From Streptomyces venezuelae (GTDB taxonomy: Bacteria; Actinomycetota; Actinomycetes; Streptomycetales; Streptomycetaceae): 64,000 nt of DNA. The notes beneath the pieces are model-generated. The model was not told the DNA's origin, made no database searches, and saw nothing but the letters and a program-made list of their open reading frames with translations. Every line of letters begins with the position of its first letter. Positions within the stretch are counted from its first letter, which is position 1. Of the stretch, positions 24,655 through 33,122 are shown in pieces. Location: the NCBI RefSeq assembly GCF_008642355.1, contig NZ_CP029193.1, positions 2,814,001-2,878,000 of the forward strand, given 5' to 3'. The position numbers and the translations under genes were made by a program.

Positions 24655-24701
24655 CCGGGGCGGCACGCGCTGCGCACCCCCTTCGCCGCGTGCCGCCCCG
24701 G
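24655..24701 (+). terminator. Hairpin inside T4SS operon (terminator or attenuator)
   Basis: Perfect 15 bp inverted repeat (24655-24669 / 24687-24701) with a 17 nt loop, just after the TrbL-like stop and 30 bases before the SCO6880-like start. No promoter element was recognised between it and the next gene, so partial read-through is likely. Confidence 0.65.
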
Positions 24702-24731
24702 CCACCGCCCCGCGCACCCCCGGAACGGCCC

Positions 24732-26204
24732 TTGTCTGATCTCACCGTCCAACCGCTCACCGTCAAATTCCCCCACCGCTCCAGGCGCGGCATCCTGCTC
24801 GGCCTGTCCCTTCCCCAACTCGTCCTCGTATCATCCGCGTTGGCACTGCTTCTGATCACGGTGGTGTCCACCGGGCTGCTCGGCGCCATCGCCCTGACGC
24901 CGCTGTGGGCCGTGGTCGCCGCCCTGGTCGCCATCCGCCGGCACGGCCGCTCGCTGATCGACTGGGCGCCGATCGTCCTGCGCTTCGCGCGGCGCCGCCG
25001 CACCGGGCACACCCTGTGGCTCGCCCGGCCTGTCACCCGTCCCCGCCAAGACGGCGTCCTGCACCTGCCCGGCACCGCCGCCTCTCTGCGGGTGGTCACC
25101 CCGGGCGATTCCGCCAACGGCGCCGCCGCCGTTCACGACCCGCACCAGCAGACCCTGACCGCCATCGCCCGGGTCTCCAGCCGGGCCTTCGCCCTGCTGG
25201 ACCCCGCGACGCAGAACCACAACGTCGCCGGATGGGGACGGGCCCTGGCGGGCATCGCCCGAACCGGACACGTGGCCACCGTGCAGGTCCTGGAGCGCAC
25301 CGTCCCCGACAGCGGCGACACCCTCGCCCGGCACTGGGCCCATCAGGGACGACCCGAGACACCGGTGGCCGGGCAGGTCTACAGCGACCTCGTCGCCTCC
25401 GCCGGACCGGCCGCCGCCCCGCACGAGGCATACCTGGCCATCAGCCTCGACCTGAAAGCGGCCAAGCGCCTCATCTCGCAGGCCGGCGGCGGCCTGCCCG
25501 GCGCCTTCACGGTGCTGGAGCAGACCACCAGCTCTATCGCGCAGGCCGCGCGCAGCTCCGGGCTGATGGTGACCGGCTGGCTCTCGGCGCGCGAGATCGC
25601 CGCCGTCATCCGCACCGCCTACGACCCGGGGGCGCTCTCCGCGCTGCAGCAGTGGTCGGAGTCCGGGCGGGCCGAGGCCGATCCGGCCGCCGCCGGGCCC
25701 GTGGTCCAGGTCGAGGAGTACGACCGGCTCGCCACCGATTCCGCACGGCACGCCACCTACTGGGTCGAGGACTGGCCCCGCACCGAAACCTCCGCGGGCT
25801 TTCTGCACGGCCTGATGTTCACCGCCGGGGTGCGCCGCACGCTCTCCCTTATCTACGTGCCCCAGGGGCTCGAGTCCGCGATGCGCGACGTCCAGCGCAA
25901 GAAGGCCGCGATCATCGCCGACGCCAACGAGCGCTCGCGCCGCGGGCAGGTCGACTCCGAGGCCGACAGTGTCGAGTACGCGGACGTCAAAAATCGTGAG
26001 CGTCAGCTGATCGCCGGGCACGCCGACGTGGCCCTGACCGGACTGCTCACCGTGTCCGCCGAGACCGACGCCCTCCTCGACGCAGCCTGCGCGCAGATCG
26101 AGACCGCCGCCGTCACCGCCCAGGTCGACCTGCGGCGGCTGACCTTCCAGCAGCCCGACGCCTTCACGCTCGGCGCCCTGCCGCTCGCCCGCACCGCCCT
26201 GTAA
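24732..26204 (+). CDS. SCO6880-family T4SS protein (PrgI/VirB4 N-terminal-like)
   Basis: 490 residues from TTG at 24732, a better start than a longer frame at 24690 that begins inside the hairpin. Two membrane helices (about 24-70) follow a basic RSRRGIL segment, as in PrgI and the SCO6880 family. A long soluble part runs to a C-terminus ending DAFTLGALPLARTAL, which resembles the end of the VirB4 N-terminal domain. There is no Walker motif; the ATPase half is encoded separately at 27347-28861. It is thus probably the N-terminal portion of a split VirB4. Confidence 0.82.
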   Translation: MSDLTVQPLTVKFPHRSRRGILLGLSLPQLVLVSSALALLLITVVSTGLLGAIALTPLWAVVAALVAIRRHGRSLIDWAPIVLRFARRRRTGHTLWLARPVTRPRQDGVLHLPGTAASLRVVTPGDSANGAAAVHDPHQQTLTAIARVSSRAFALLDPATQNHNVAGWGRALAGIARTGHVATVQVLERTVPDSGDTLARHWAHQGRPETPVAGQVYSDLVASAGPAAAPHEAYLAISLDLKAAKRLISQAGGGLPGAFTVLEQTTSSIAQAARSSGLMVTGWLSAREIAAVIRTAYDPGALSALQQWSESGRAEADPAAAGPVVQVEEYDRLATDSARHATYWVEDWPRTETSAGFLHGLMFTAGVRRTLSLIYVPQGLESAMRDVQRKKAAIIADANERSRRGQVDSEADSVEYADVKNRERQLIAGHADVALTGLLTVSAETDALLDAACAQIETAAVTAQVDLRRLTFQQPDAFTLGALPLARTAL

Positions 26205-26262
26205 CCCCGCACCCGGCATACGCCGACGTCCTGCCGTCGCGGCAGGAAGGAATCTTTCCCCT

Positions 26263-26733
26263 TTGACCTCTGCCATCCCCGTCGGTGACGCGTACCCGTA
26301 CCTGCGGGCCGCCAGCGCCGGCATCCGCCATCACACGCGCACCCTCGCCCCGCGCGCCCAGCACCCGACCTCGGCCGCGGACCGCGTGCACCTCGACGTG
26401 CTGCACGCCCATGTGACCGCGGTGCACCAGCTGCTCGACCAGCTTGCCGAGGCCACCCAGCCCGCGCATCCCGCCGCCGGCCGACAGCTCGCCACCGCTC
26501 ACACCCGCCTGTGGCAGGCCATCGCCGCCGTCCACGACGCCTTCCACCTCCTGCCCGTGGCGGAGGAGACCGCGGCGAGCACCGAATGCCACCCCGAGCG
26601 CCTGCCCGAGGGGCCACCCGTCCTGACCATCTGCCAGCGCCACCTCGCCGCCGGCCACGTCGTACGCCGCAAGACCACCCCGGCCGACCTCAACGCCCCG
26701 GCACCCGGCCGCACCACCACCTGCAGCCAGTAA
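26263..26733 (+). CDS. Small helical T4SS-cluster protein (DUF6238-like)
   Basis: 156 residues; TTG with GGAAGGAA upstream. It is helical and His-rich: YLRAASAGIRHHTRTLAPR, RVHLDVLHAHVTAVHQLLDQLAEATQ, LATAHTRLWQAIAAVHDAFHLL. This pattern resembles the small DUF6238 proteins encoded in Streptomyces T4SS-type clusters. C-terminal TECHPERLPEG and ICQRHLAAGH carry Cys/His that could bind metal. No signal peptide. Its place between the two VirB4 halves suggests a role in the apparatus, but none is known. Confidence 0.65.
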   Translation: MTSAIPVGDAYPYLRAASAGIRHHTRTLAPRAQHPTSAADRVHLDVLHAHVTAVHQLLDQLAEATQPAHPAAGRQLATAHTRLWQAIAAVHDAFHLLPVAEETAASTECHPERLPEGPPVLTICQRHLAAGHVVRRKTTPADLNAPAPGRTTTCSQ

Positions 26734-26756
26734 CCCCCACCACCGAAAGGCCCTGC

Positions 26757-27299
26757 GTGCGCAAGCTCAAGCGCTCCACCTCCACTGCCGTCATCGTCGC
26801 CACCCTCGCCGGAACCGCCGCCCTCGCCACCGCCGCCCCGGCCTCTGCCGCCTCGTATCACTGCAAGACCAGCAGCTACACCGTCGACGACCCGAGCTAC
26901 ACCGGCCCCGACTCCGACAACTGGGACTTCGACGTCACACTCTGCGCCAAGCGGAGCGGCGGCTACATCTACACCACGGCCAAGGTCGTCTGGGACGGCC
27001 CCTACGCGACCAACCAGCACAGCAGCCTCACCTTCAACAAGGCGCGCTTCCACCTGCAGACCAAGCGCTCCACCGCGGGCACGGACCCGGTCGTCAAGTA
27101 CGCCAACTACACCTACCTGGAGCACGCCCTCGAACACAGCAGCGGCAACGGAAACGGCTCCTACGAGACCGGGACGCTCAAGACGAAGGCCAGCGGCCAG
27201 TACCAGTACCTCGCGGACGGCTACATCGAGCTGGACTGGTCCGGGGACGGTGCGGGCTACCGCAAGCCGCTCCTGTTCAGCGCCTCACCGCGCGTCTGA
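26757..27299 (+). CDS. Secreted protein in T4SS cluster
   Basis: 180 residues from GTG at 26757 (GAAAGG seven bases upstream). Sec signal: KLKR, hydrophobic core 12-28, PASAAS cleavage near 32. The mature 148 residues are rich in Tyr, Thr and Ser with two Cys (YHCKTSSY, VTLCAKRS) that may pair, and read as a beta-sandwich with alternating strands (GYIYTTAKVVWDGPY, DGYIELDW). There is no sortase signal. It may coat the donor surface or the channel; family not recognised. Confidence 0.72.
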   Translation: MRKLKRSTSTAVIVATLAGTAALATAAPASAASYHCKTSSYTVDDPSYTGPDSDNWDFDVTLCAKRSGGYIYTTAKVVWDGPYATNQHSSLTFNKARFHLQTKRSTAGTDPVVKYANYTYLEHALEHSSGNGNGSYETGTLKTKASGQYQYLADGYIELDWSGDGAGYRKPLLFSASPRV

Positions 27300-27346
27300 C
27301 CTTAAGCACTGCGTCCTGATCGCCGTCACGTGAAAGCCACCGATTC

Positions 27347-28861
27347 ATGAGCCACCGGCCCGCCCGCCGCGCCCGCCGAGCCAGCGCCAGCCCCCTGTTC
27401 ACCCCGCACGGCACCGATCGCGCTGCCCGCAAGGCGGCCCGTCGCCAGCTCGCCGAGGCCACCGCGAAGGCCCGCACCGAAGCAGGCGTCCACACCCATG
27501 GCGCCGGGGCCGAGGAGCAGGAGATGCCGGCGTCGCTCTTCCCACCGGGCGGCCGTCCCGGCCCCGCTTCCTCTCGCCACACCAAGATCAAGCTGCCCGC
27601 CCACCGCATGACCACCGCCACCGCTTCCGGGGCGTACCCGTTCCTCGCCGAGGGCGGCCTCGGCGCCGAGGGCATCTACATCGGCCGCGACGTACACGCC
27701 GAAGCCTCCTTCTGCTTCGACCCGTTCGCGCTGTACGGAAAGATCGAAGGCTTCACCAACCCGAACGTGCTGCTGGCCGGCGTGATCGGGCAGGGCAAGT
27801 CGGCCCTCGCCAAGAGTTTTGCGCTGCGCTCGATCGCCTTCGGATACCGCGTCTACGTCCCATGTGACCCCAAGGGCGAATGGACACCCGTGGCCCAGGC
27901 CCTGGGCGGCACCTCCATCGCCCTGGGACCGGGGCTTCCGGGCAAGCTGAACCCACTGGACGCAGCTCCGCGACCCAACAGCGTCTCCGAGGCCGACTGG
28001 GCGTCCGAGATCCGCAAGCGCCGCCTCCTGCTGCTCGGCTCCCTGGCCCGTACCGTCCTCGGGCGGGACCTGCTGCCGATGGAACACACCGGCCTCGACG
28101 TCGCCCTGGACGCCGTCGTCGACCGCGCCACCGCGAGCGGACGCACCCCGCTGCTCGGCGACATCGCCGCCACTCTCAACAACCCCGACGAACTCGACAC
28201 TGCGGGCGGCGTTATGTCCGGTCGTCTTGGTGACGCCTCCCGCGACCTGGCCCACGCCATGCGCCGCCTCGTCCACGGCGACCTGGCAGGCATGTTCGAC
28301 GCGCCGAGCACCGTCGCCTTCGATCCCAACTCCCCGATGCTGACCATCGACCTGTCACGCCTCGGCGGCTCCGGCGACGACACCGCCCTGGTCCTCGCCA
28401 TGACCTGCGCCTCCGCGTGGATGGAGTCCGCTCTGTCCGACCCGCACGGCGGCCGGCGCTGGATCGTCTACGACGAGGCATGGCGGCTGATGCGCCACCC
28501 CGGCCTGCTCGCCCGTATGCAGTCCCAGTGGAAGCTCAGCCGCGGCCTGGGCATCGCCAACCTGATGGTCATCCACCGACTGTCCGACCTGCTCACCGCC
28601 GGAGACGCCGGATCCCGCGGACGCGCGCTGGCCGAGGGCCTGCTGGCTGACTGCTCCACCCGCATCATCTACCGGCAGGAAACCGACCAACTCCACGCCG
28701 CCGCCGCGCTGCTGGGGCTCACCTCGGTGGAGACGGACGCGATCTCCCACCTCAACCGCGGACGCGGTCTGTGGAAGGTCGCCGGAAGATCATTCATCGT
28801 TCAACACCTCTTGCACCCGCACGAACTGGCTCTTTTCGACACGGATGCACGCATGCATTGA
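27347..28861 (+). CDS. VirB4-like T4SS ATPase
   Basis: 504 residues; ATG. After a basic, disordered N-terminus (1-75) comes the VirB4/TraC C-terminal ATPase: MTTATASGAYPF, then Walker A GVIGQGKS (145-152), the usual VYVPCDPKGEW strand, Walker B WIVYDEAW (372-379), a 'SRGLGIANLMVIHRLSD' sensor-like helix and an IIYRQETDQ segment. It would power assembly or transport at the inner membrane together with the SCO6880 protein, which supplies the missing N-terminal half. Two genes separate the halves. Confidence 0.9.
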   Translation: MSHRPARRARRASASPLFTPHGTDRAARKAARRQLAEATAKARTEAGVHTHGAGAEEQEMPASLFPPGGRPGPASSRHTKIKLPAHRMTTATASGAYPFLAEGGLGAEGIYIGRDVHAEASFCFDPFALYGKIEGFTNPNVLLAGVIGQGKSALAKSFALRSIAFGYRVYVPCDPKGEWTPVAQALGGTSIALGPGLPGKLNPLDAAPRPNSVSEADWASEIRKRRLLLLGSLARTVLGRDLLPMEHTGLDVALDAVVDRATASGRTPLLGDIAATLNNPDELDTAGGVMSGRLGDASRDLAHAMRRLVHGDLAGMFDAPSTVAFDPNSPMLTIDLSRLGGSGDDTALVLAMTCASAWMESALSDPHGGRRWIVYDEAWRLMRHPGLLARMQSQWKLSRGLGIANLMVIHRLSDLLTAGDAGSRGRALAEGLLADCSTRIIYRQETDQLHAAAALLGLTSVETDAISHLNRGRGLWKVAGRSFIVQHLLHPHELALFDTDARMH

Positions 28862-29357
28862 CCCTGTCGAGACGGGCCACCCGCCCCCGATCCCGAGGAT
28901 GCCCATCGAGAATCCAACCAGCCTCCCACCTTCCGCCGGCCCCGGCACCCGGATGGTGCACGAAGCCCTCGGCGCATCGCCGCACGTCATCGCACGGCTC
29001 CAGGCCGGGGAGCCAGAAACGGCGCTCGCCGACCTTCTGTACACGGCCGCGCGCCACTTGGACCACGTGCACCAGCAGTTCGTCGACGCCGCGTCGAGGG
29101 CGGCCGACACTCTGACGCGCGCCGCCTCCACGAACACGTCGATCAACAGCCTCGGTGTCCTCCAGAACAGCGGCACACAGATCGACATCCTCGCCGCTCG
29201 CCGCTCCGATGCCGTTGACAACCTCAGAGAGACCATCCGCGCCTACCGGGAAGGAACAGCGTCCCAGGCTGCTTCCCGGCAGGCACCCGGCGCACGTGCC
29301 GTGCCCGCTCCGGCGCCCGCGAGCACGCCGTCGACCCGTGTGAAGCGCGGCCGATAG
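28845..29357 (+). CDS. Hypothetical helical protein downstream of VirB4-like gene
   Basis: Up to 170 residues. ATG at 28845 overlaps the end of the ATPase gene; a second in-frame ATG is at 28899; neither has a clear Shine-Dalgarno, so the start is uncertain. The body is helical: LLYTAARHLDHVHQQFVDAA, AADTLTRAAST, IDILAARRSDAVDNLRETIRAYRE, then a Pro/Ala/Arg tail ending VKRGR. A coiled-coil structure is likely. It is similar in build to 29475-30032. Function unknown. Confidence 0.55.
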   Translation: MHACIDPVETGHPPPIPRMPIENPTSLPPSAGPGTRMVHEALGASPHVIARLQAGEPETALADLLYTAARHLDHVHQQFVDAASRAADTLTRAASTNTSINSLGVLQNSGTQIDILAARRSDAVDNLRETIRAYREGTASQAASRQAPGARAVPAPAPASTPSTRVKRGR

Positions 29358-29474
29358 GGCCGGCCACCTCCACGCTCCGCAGGCAGCCCGTGCCCTCAGC
29401 ACGCACGGCCCGACGTCCGGGCCCTCGAACCCGCTGATGGGGCCGGCGCTCGCCGCTCACTTCCGGGAGTCCAT

Positions 29475-30032
29475 CTGCCCTTTCCCTATGACCAGGTCAG
29501 TCAGCTGCACTCGCTGGCCGAGCGCATCCACAACGCGGCCGACGAACTGCCGCTGAACGACGCGGTGTACTCCGGCAGCGACAGCCTCGATGACCTCGAC
29601 GACCGCGTCCGCGACATCGCCGGACTGATCACCCACCTCACCAGCGCGGCGGCCTTCGCCGACCGGGCCCTGCGCCGCGGCCGTGCCCCCGAGGCGGAGA
29701 TCACCCGGCTCATGGTCACCCAGCTCACGCACACGGCCGGCGCTCTGGGGCACGCCCTGGCGGACCTCGGTGAAGCAGTCGCCAACGCCGGCGTCCTGCA
29801 CCAGCTCGCCGCCACGCCCCGCTCGGCGCAGCGCACCACGTCGATGGAGTCCACACGCGCTCGGCTGCACGCCCGGATCGACAGCGCCCGCGGCCGACTC
29901 AACAAGGCGGGTGCCCGACTCCACCAGGCGGCCGACCGGCTCACCGCTACGCCCGCCGCTCCCCGCAGCCCGCGCGCGAGCGCCACCGCGCCTGTCCCCC
30001 TGCCACGCTCAGCTGCCTCCCGCACCCGCTGA
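29475..30032 (+). CDS. Helical protein with apparent CTG start
   Basis: 185 residues from CTG at 29475, five bases after GGGAG; no ATG, GTG or TTG lies in frame between there and the upstream stop. The first internal GTG (29565) would remove a helix that starts LAERIHNAADELP. The chain is nearly all helix (AERIHNAADEL, LITHLTSAAAFADRALRRG, LMVTQLTHTAGALGHALADLGEAVANAG, and a final ARLHARIDSARGRLNKAGARL coiled coil). No catalytic motif. Confidence 0.6.
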   Translation: MPFPYDQVSQLHSLAERIHNAADELPLNDAVYSGSDSLDDLDDRVRDIAGLITHLTSAAAFADRALRRGRAPEAEITRLMVTQLTHTAGALGHALADLGEAVANAGVLHQLAATPRSAQRTTSMESTRARLHARIDSARGRLNKAGARLHQAADRLTATPAAPRSPRASATAPVPLPRSAASRTR

Positions 30033-30062
30033 CCCACTCGCCCAAGCCCCTGGAGAACTCCC

Positions 30063-31118
30063 ATCCGCAACGCTGTCCGCGCCCTTCCCCTGCTCGTTTC
30101 CGCCGCGCTGCTCGCCGGAGCCGCGACCGCCTGCTCCAGCGACGACACGTCGGCCGACAAGAAGACCACCTCCACGCCTGCCCCGCCGAAGCCGGCGCCC
30201 GCGCTCAGTGACGCGCAGGCCCGCGCCGTCATCACCACCTACTCGAAGATCAACAACGAGGCCAACGCGCAGCGTGACCGTGCCCGGCTCGACACCGTCG
30301 AAGACGGCCCGGTGTACGCCATGTCCGTCTCCGAATACACCGAGACCGAGGGCCTGCCCAAGGCCGACCGCAAGCCGTACAAGCCGTGGTCGTACGACGC
30401 CTCCAGCGCCAAGCTGTACATCCCGCGCTTCACCACCGGCCAGGACCGCTGGTTCGCCGCCGCGCTCTCCAGCGAGAAGGGTAAGGACCCCAGCCGCATC
30501 GCCGTCTTCGCCGAGCAGCCGAAGGACAAGCGGTGGGAGCTGGTCTCCGTCGTCGATCTCGAATCCAAGACGCTGCCGGACATCGCCCTCGACAAGAGCG
30601 GCCACGCCACCGCAGTCGACGCCACCGGCAACAAGCAGCTCGCCGCCGACGCCAGCGTGCTACGCGCCGGAGTGATCGACAACTTCGCGACCGGCGGGAC
30701 GAACACCGGGACCAAGGTCTTCAAGCCGACCAAGGCCAGTCGGCAGCAGATCAAGGTCCACGACAAGACGACCCGCAAGTTCGGGAAGCTGGGCACCACC
30801 GTCTTCGCCGGCGCCAGCAACCGGTTCAAGGACGCCTACGCGCTCAAGACCCGCGACGGCGGAGCACTCCTGCTGTTTGCCCACACCCACACACAGACCG
30901 ACGCCGTCGCGCACTCCGGGCTGCAGATCAACCCCTCCAAGGAAGACAACGCCTGGCTGCACGGCACCCCGCGCACCTCGGTGACCTACACGTTCGTGTG
31001 CTCCGACGCCGCCACCGTCCCGGCGAAGGCCGCCCCGTCCCAGCTGATCGGCTACACGTGCGCCCGCACCGACGCCGCCGGCCCGCCGGTCGGCTCCGCG
31101 GCGACGGACCGCGCCTAG
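30063..31118 (+). CDS. T4SS-linked lipoprotein with apparent ATC start
   Basis: The frame from 30063 encodes RNAVRALPLLVSAALLAGAA then TAC, a complete lipoprotein signal with Cys at 24. The only codon at the right distance from GGAG (seven bases) is ATC; the frame upstream to the preceding stop (30030-30032) has no NTG codon. The 351-residue product continues with a Lys/Thr/Pro linker and a large extracellular domain (about 45-345) with YSKINNEANAQRD and YTFVCSD/YTCART near the end, whose two Cys may pair. It probably sits outside the membrane near the conjugation channel. Internal starts at 30312 would lose export. Confidence 0.72.
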   Translation: MRNAVRALPLLVSAALLAGAATACSSDDTSADKKTTSTPAPPKPAPALSDAQARAVITTYSKINNEANAQRDRARLDTVEDGPVYAMSVSEYTETEGLPKADRKPYKPWSYDASSAKLYIPRFTTGQDRWFAAALSSEKGKDPSRIAVFAEQPKDKRWELVSVVDLESKTLPDIALDKSGHATAVDATGNKQLAADASVLRAGVIDNFATGGTNTGTKVFKPTKASRQQIKVHDKTTRKFGKLGTTVFAGASNRFKDAYALKTRDGGALLLFAHTHTQTDAVAHSGLQINPSKEDNAWLHGTPRTSVTYTFVCSDAATVPAKAAPSQLIGYTCARTDAAGPPVGSAATDRA

Positions 31119-31144
31119 CTGTGCCGTCTCATGGGGTTGGTGCC

Positions 31145-31164
31145 GGGCCCACCGCGGTGGGCCC
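31145..31164 (+). terminator. Terminator after lipoprotein gene
   Basis: Perfect 20-base palindrome (GGGCCCACCG and its complement), 26 bases after the lipoprotein stop. A second, weaker hairpin lies at 31182-31202. Together they probably end the T4SS operon. Confidence 0.6.
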
Positions 31165-31262
31165 CGCGCCGTGTCCAAGCCCGCGGATCCCCGTTATCCG
31201 CGAAGACGCGGCTACTCGCTACGTTGCGACCTCCTCACCGGACCACGAAACAGAGGGCCCCG

Positions 31263-31940
31263 ATGACCGAGCTCCCCTCGGCTGACCACGACCACCTGCC
31301 CCACGCGGTGGCCCAGCTCGTGACCGCCTTCGAGCAGCTCGGGGCCGAGCACAAGGCCCTGGCCACCGAAGCCGAGACGACCGCCGCGACGGAACGCCGC
31401 GGCACCGTGACCCGCATGGCCGAGGGCGTCGCTCAGGCCGGCTACACCCTGAGCCAGACCGTGAACACCTTGGCCACCGCCCACGGGCTGAAGGTTCTGG
31501 GTATCGACCGGCAGTTCTCCAAGGACGCGGACGGCCGCAACTACAGCCCTTTGGGCTGCCTGGGGCACCCCGGCCAGACGCTCTACGAGGCTGCGGACTG
31601 CCTCCAGGCAGTCGCCCGCACCTTGGGCAAGGCGTACACCGCCACCCGGAAACACCCCGGCCTGGCCAGGGCCCGATGCCCTCAGCCGGTGGGGACGGCC
31701 CTGACCAGCCTGCGAGCTGCCCTGGAGTCGGTGTGCGCCGGCCTCGCCGCCGACCAGGACGAGGAGGCCGTCGCCGAGTACACCACCACCCTGACGTTCC
31801 TGAGCGAACTGCAGGACCGGGCATGCCGCACCGTGCCCGCCCAGGGCGCCGGTCCGACCGCTGACGAGGTCGTCGCGGCGATCCGAGCCGACCCCGACAT
31901 CGCCCGCGCGGCAGCCGCCGCGCTAGCGACGACCGCCTGA
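31263..31940 (+). CDS. Hypothetical helical protein
   Basis: 225 residues, ATG after GAGGGCC. A helical N-terminal region (LPHAVAQLVTAFEQLGAEHKAL, TVTRMAEGVAQAGYTLSQTVN) is followed by LKVLGIDRQFSKDADGRNYSP, GCLGHPGQTLYEAADCLQAVARTLG and a C-terminal helix pair. A few scattered Cys. No signal peptide or known motif. It is the first gene after the terminator at 31145; GGATCCCCGTTATCC 60 bases upstream faintly resembles the operator half-site. Confidence 0.62.
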   Translation: MTELPSADHDHLPHAVAQLVTAFEQLGAEHKALATEAETTAATERRGTVTRMAEGVAQAGYTLSQTVNTLATAHGLKVLGIDRQFSKDADGRNYSPLGCLGHPGQTLYEAADCLQAVARTLGKAYTATRKHPGLARARCPQPVGTALTSLRAALESVCAGLAADQDEEAVAEYTTTLTFLSELQDRACRTVPAQGAGPTADEVVAAIRADPDIARAAAAALATTA

Positions 31941-31967
31941 ACCGGAGGTATCCGGCGGCGTCCGGCG

Positions 31968-32504
31968 GTGCGGGGAAACACTCCCTGGCCGGGGCGCGGT
32001 GGCACCAACCTCACGAGGGTGCCACACCTAGCGCGAGCGGAGCGGCCCCGTGCCCCTGCCCCACGCGAAACCCGGCCATCCGCCGACGACCTCCATCGCT
32101 GGGCTACCCACGACGCGCGACCGTTCACCGAGTCGCTCACCCTCGCCGACGCCGGTCACGGTGTCCCCGCGTGGTCCGACAAGCTCCACGAGGCGCGCAC
32201 CGCCGCGGAGTTTCAGGCGGTCACCTCCGCGGTGCTCGGCGACGGGCACGGCGCCCTGGGCGAACTGCACGAGTTCCTCGAAGCCGCGGCCGACTGGTGC
32301 GAACGCAACCAGGAGCCGCGCATCGCCGAGCGGTACCGCCGGCACGCCCAAGAACTGTCTGAACTGGGCGACCAGCTCGCCTACGTGGGCGAAGACCACC
32401 TGGCCGGCACCTACCGGCGTCCGAACCGGCCCGGCGCCGTACGGGCTGCCCCAGCCGTGGCTCCTGCCGCACCGGCTGCGCCCGTGCGCCGCTCCTCCCG
32501 CTGA
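31968..32504 (+). CDS. Hypothetical protein with unclear start
   Basis: The well-supported part runs from about 32075 (ADDLHRWATHDARPFTESL) to the stop and is a helical, acidic domain (LHEFLEAAADWCERN, IAERYRRHAQELSELGDQL) with a Pro/Ala/Arg tail. GTG at 31968 is the first start in this frame, but a hairpin (31999-32025) lies just inside it. A GTG at 32050 has a good Shine-Dalgarno (GGAG, 7 nt) but is in another frame, which would need a shift near 32070. The N-terminus is therefore doubtful. Confidence 0.5.
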   Translation: MRGNTPWPGRGGTNLTRVPHLARAERPRAPAPRETRPSADDLHRWATHDARPFTESLTLADAGHGVPAWSDKLHEARTAAEFQAVTSAVLGDGHGALGELHEFLEAAADWCERNQEPRIAERYRRHAQELSELGDQLAYVGEDHLAGTYRRPNRPGAVRAAPAVAPAAPAAPVRRSSR

Positions 32505-32525
32505 CCTCACCGACAGGAAGATCCT

Positions 32526-33092
32526 CTGTCCACTCGTTCCGTCATCGCCCGCCCCACCGGCACCGGATACGCCGGCACGTACGTGCACTCGGACGGCTAC
32601 CCCAGCCACCACCTGCCGCTACTGCTCGCCGCACACCAGTACACCTTCGGCAAAGACACCGAGGCCCTGACCCGGTACCTCATCGACGACGCCCCGGAAG
32701 GCTGGTCGTCCCTGGGCACAGACCTGCTGGTCCACGCCCCCGGCTTCCTCCGCGACACCCTCCCTCGGGGCCACCACGAGCCCGGACGCCGCTACCCGGA
32801 GCGCTCGCCCGGCGAACGCCTCGTCTTCACCGAGCAGACCGCCTCCCGGCTGGACTGGGCCTACGTCCTCCACCCGGAAGGCATCGAAGTGATCGGCGCG
32901 CCCGGCTCGGCACGCGGTCCGATCGTCGCGTGGGACACCGACCCCTGCGTGCGGTTCCGCGACACCACCAGCCTGTGGAAGCCCGGTCGGCCGATCCCCG
33001 GCACCACACCACCCCAGGCCACCACGCGCAGCACGGCCCCCGCCCAGCCACCACCGGTGTCAGCCTCGGCGCCGCGCCCCCGCGCGCACTGA
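32526..33092 (+). CDS. Paralog pair protein A, apparent CTG start
   Basis: 188 residues from CTG at 32526, five bases after AGGAAG. Its opening, STRSVIARPTGTGYAG, is also the opening of the next gene, which supports translation upstream of the first internal GTG (32583). Shared landmarks: YVHSDGYPSHHLPLLLAAHQ, LIDDAPEGWSSLGTDLL, LDWAYVLHPEGIEVIG and VAWDTDP, then a divergent Pro/Thr tail. Single alpha/beta domain of about 150 residues, not recognised. With 33123-33698 it is a tandem duplication. Confidence 0.7.
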   Translation: MSTRSVIARPTGTGYAGTYVHSDGYPSHHLPLLLAAHQYTFGKDTEALTRYLIDDAPEGWSSLGTDLLVHAPGFLRDTLPRGHHEPGRRYPERSPGERLVFTEQTASRLDWAYVLHPEGIEVIGAPGSARGPIVAWDTDPCVRFRDTTSLWKPGRPIPGTTPPQATTRSTAPAQPPPVSASAPRPRAH

Positions 33093-33122
33093 CCCCACCC
33101 GCTCGCTCTTCAGGAGACCGAT

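Noticed and set aside
31182..31202. GGATCCCCGTTATCC as a sixth operator copy
   Set aside because: It lacks the TA at 12 nt and the CCCGGTT core. It fits better as a short hairpin after the lipoprotein terminator.
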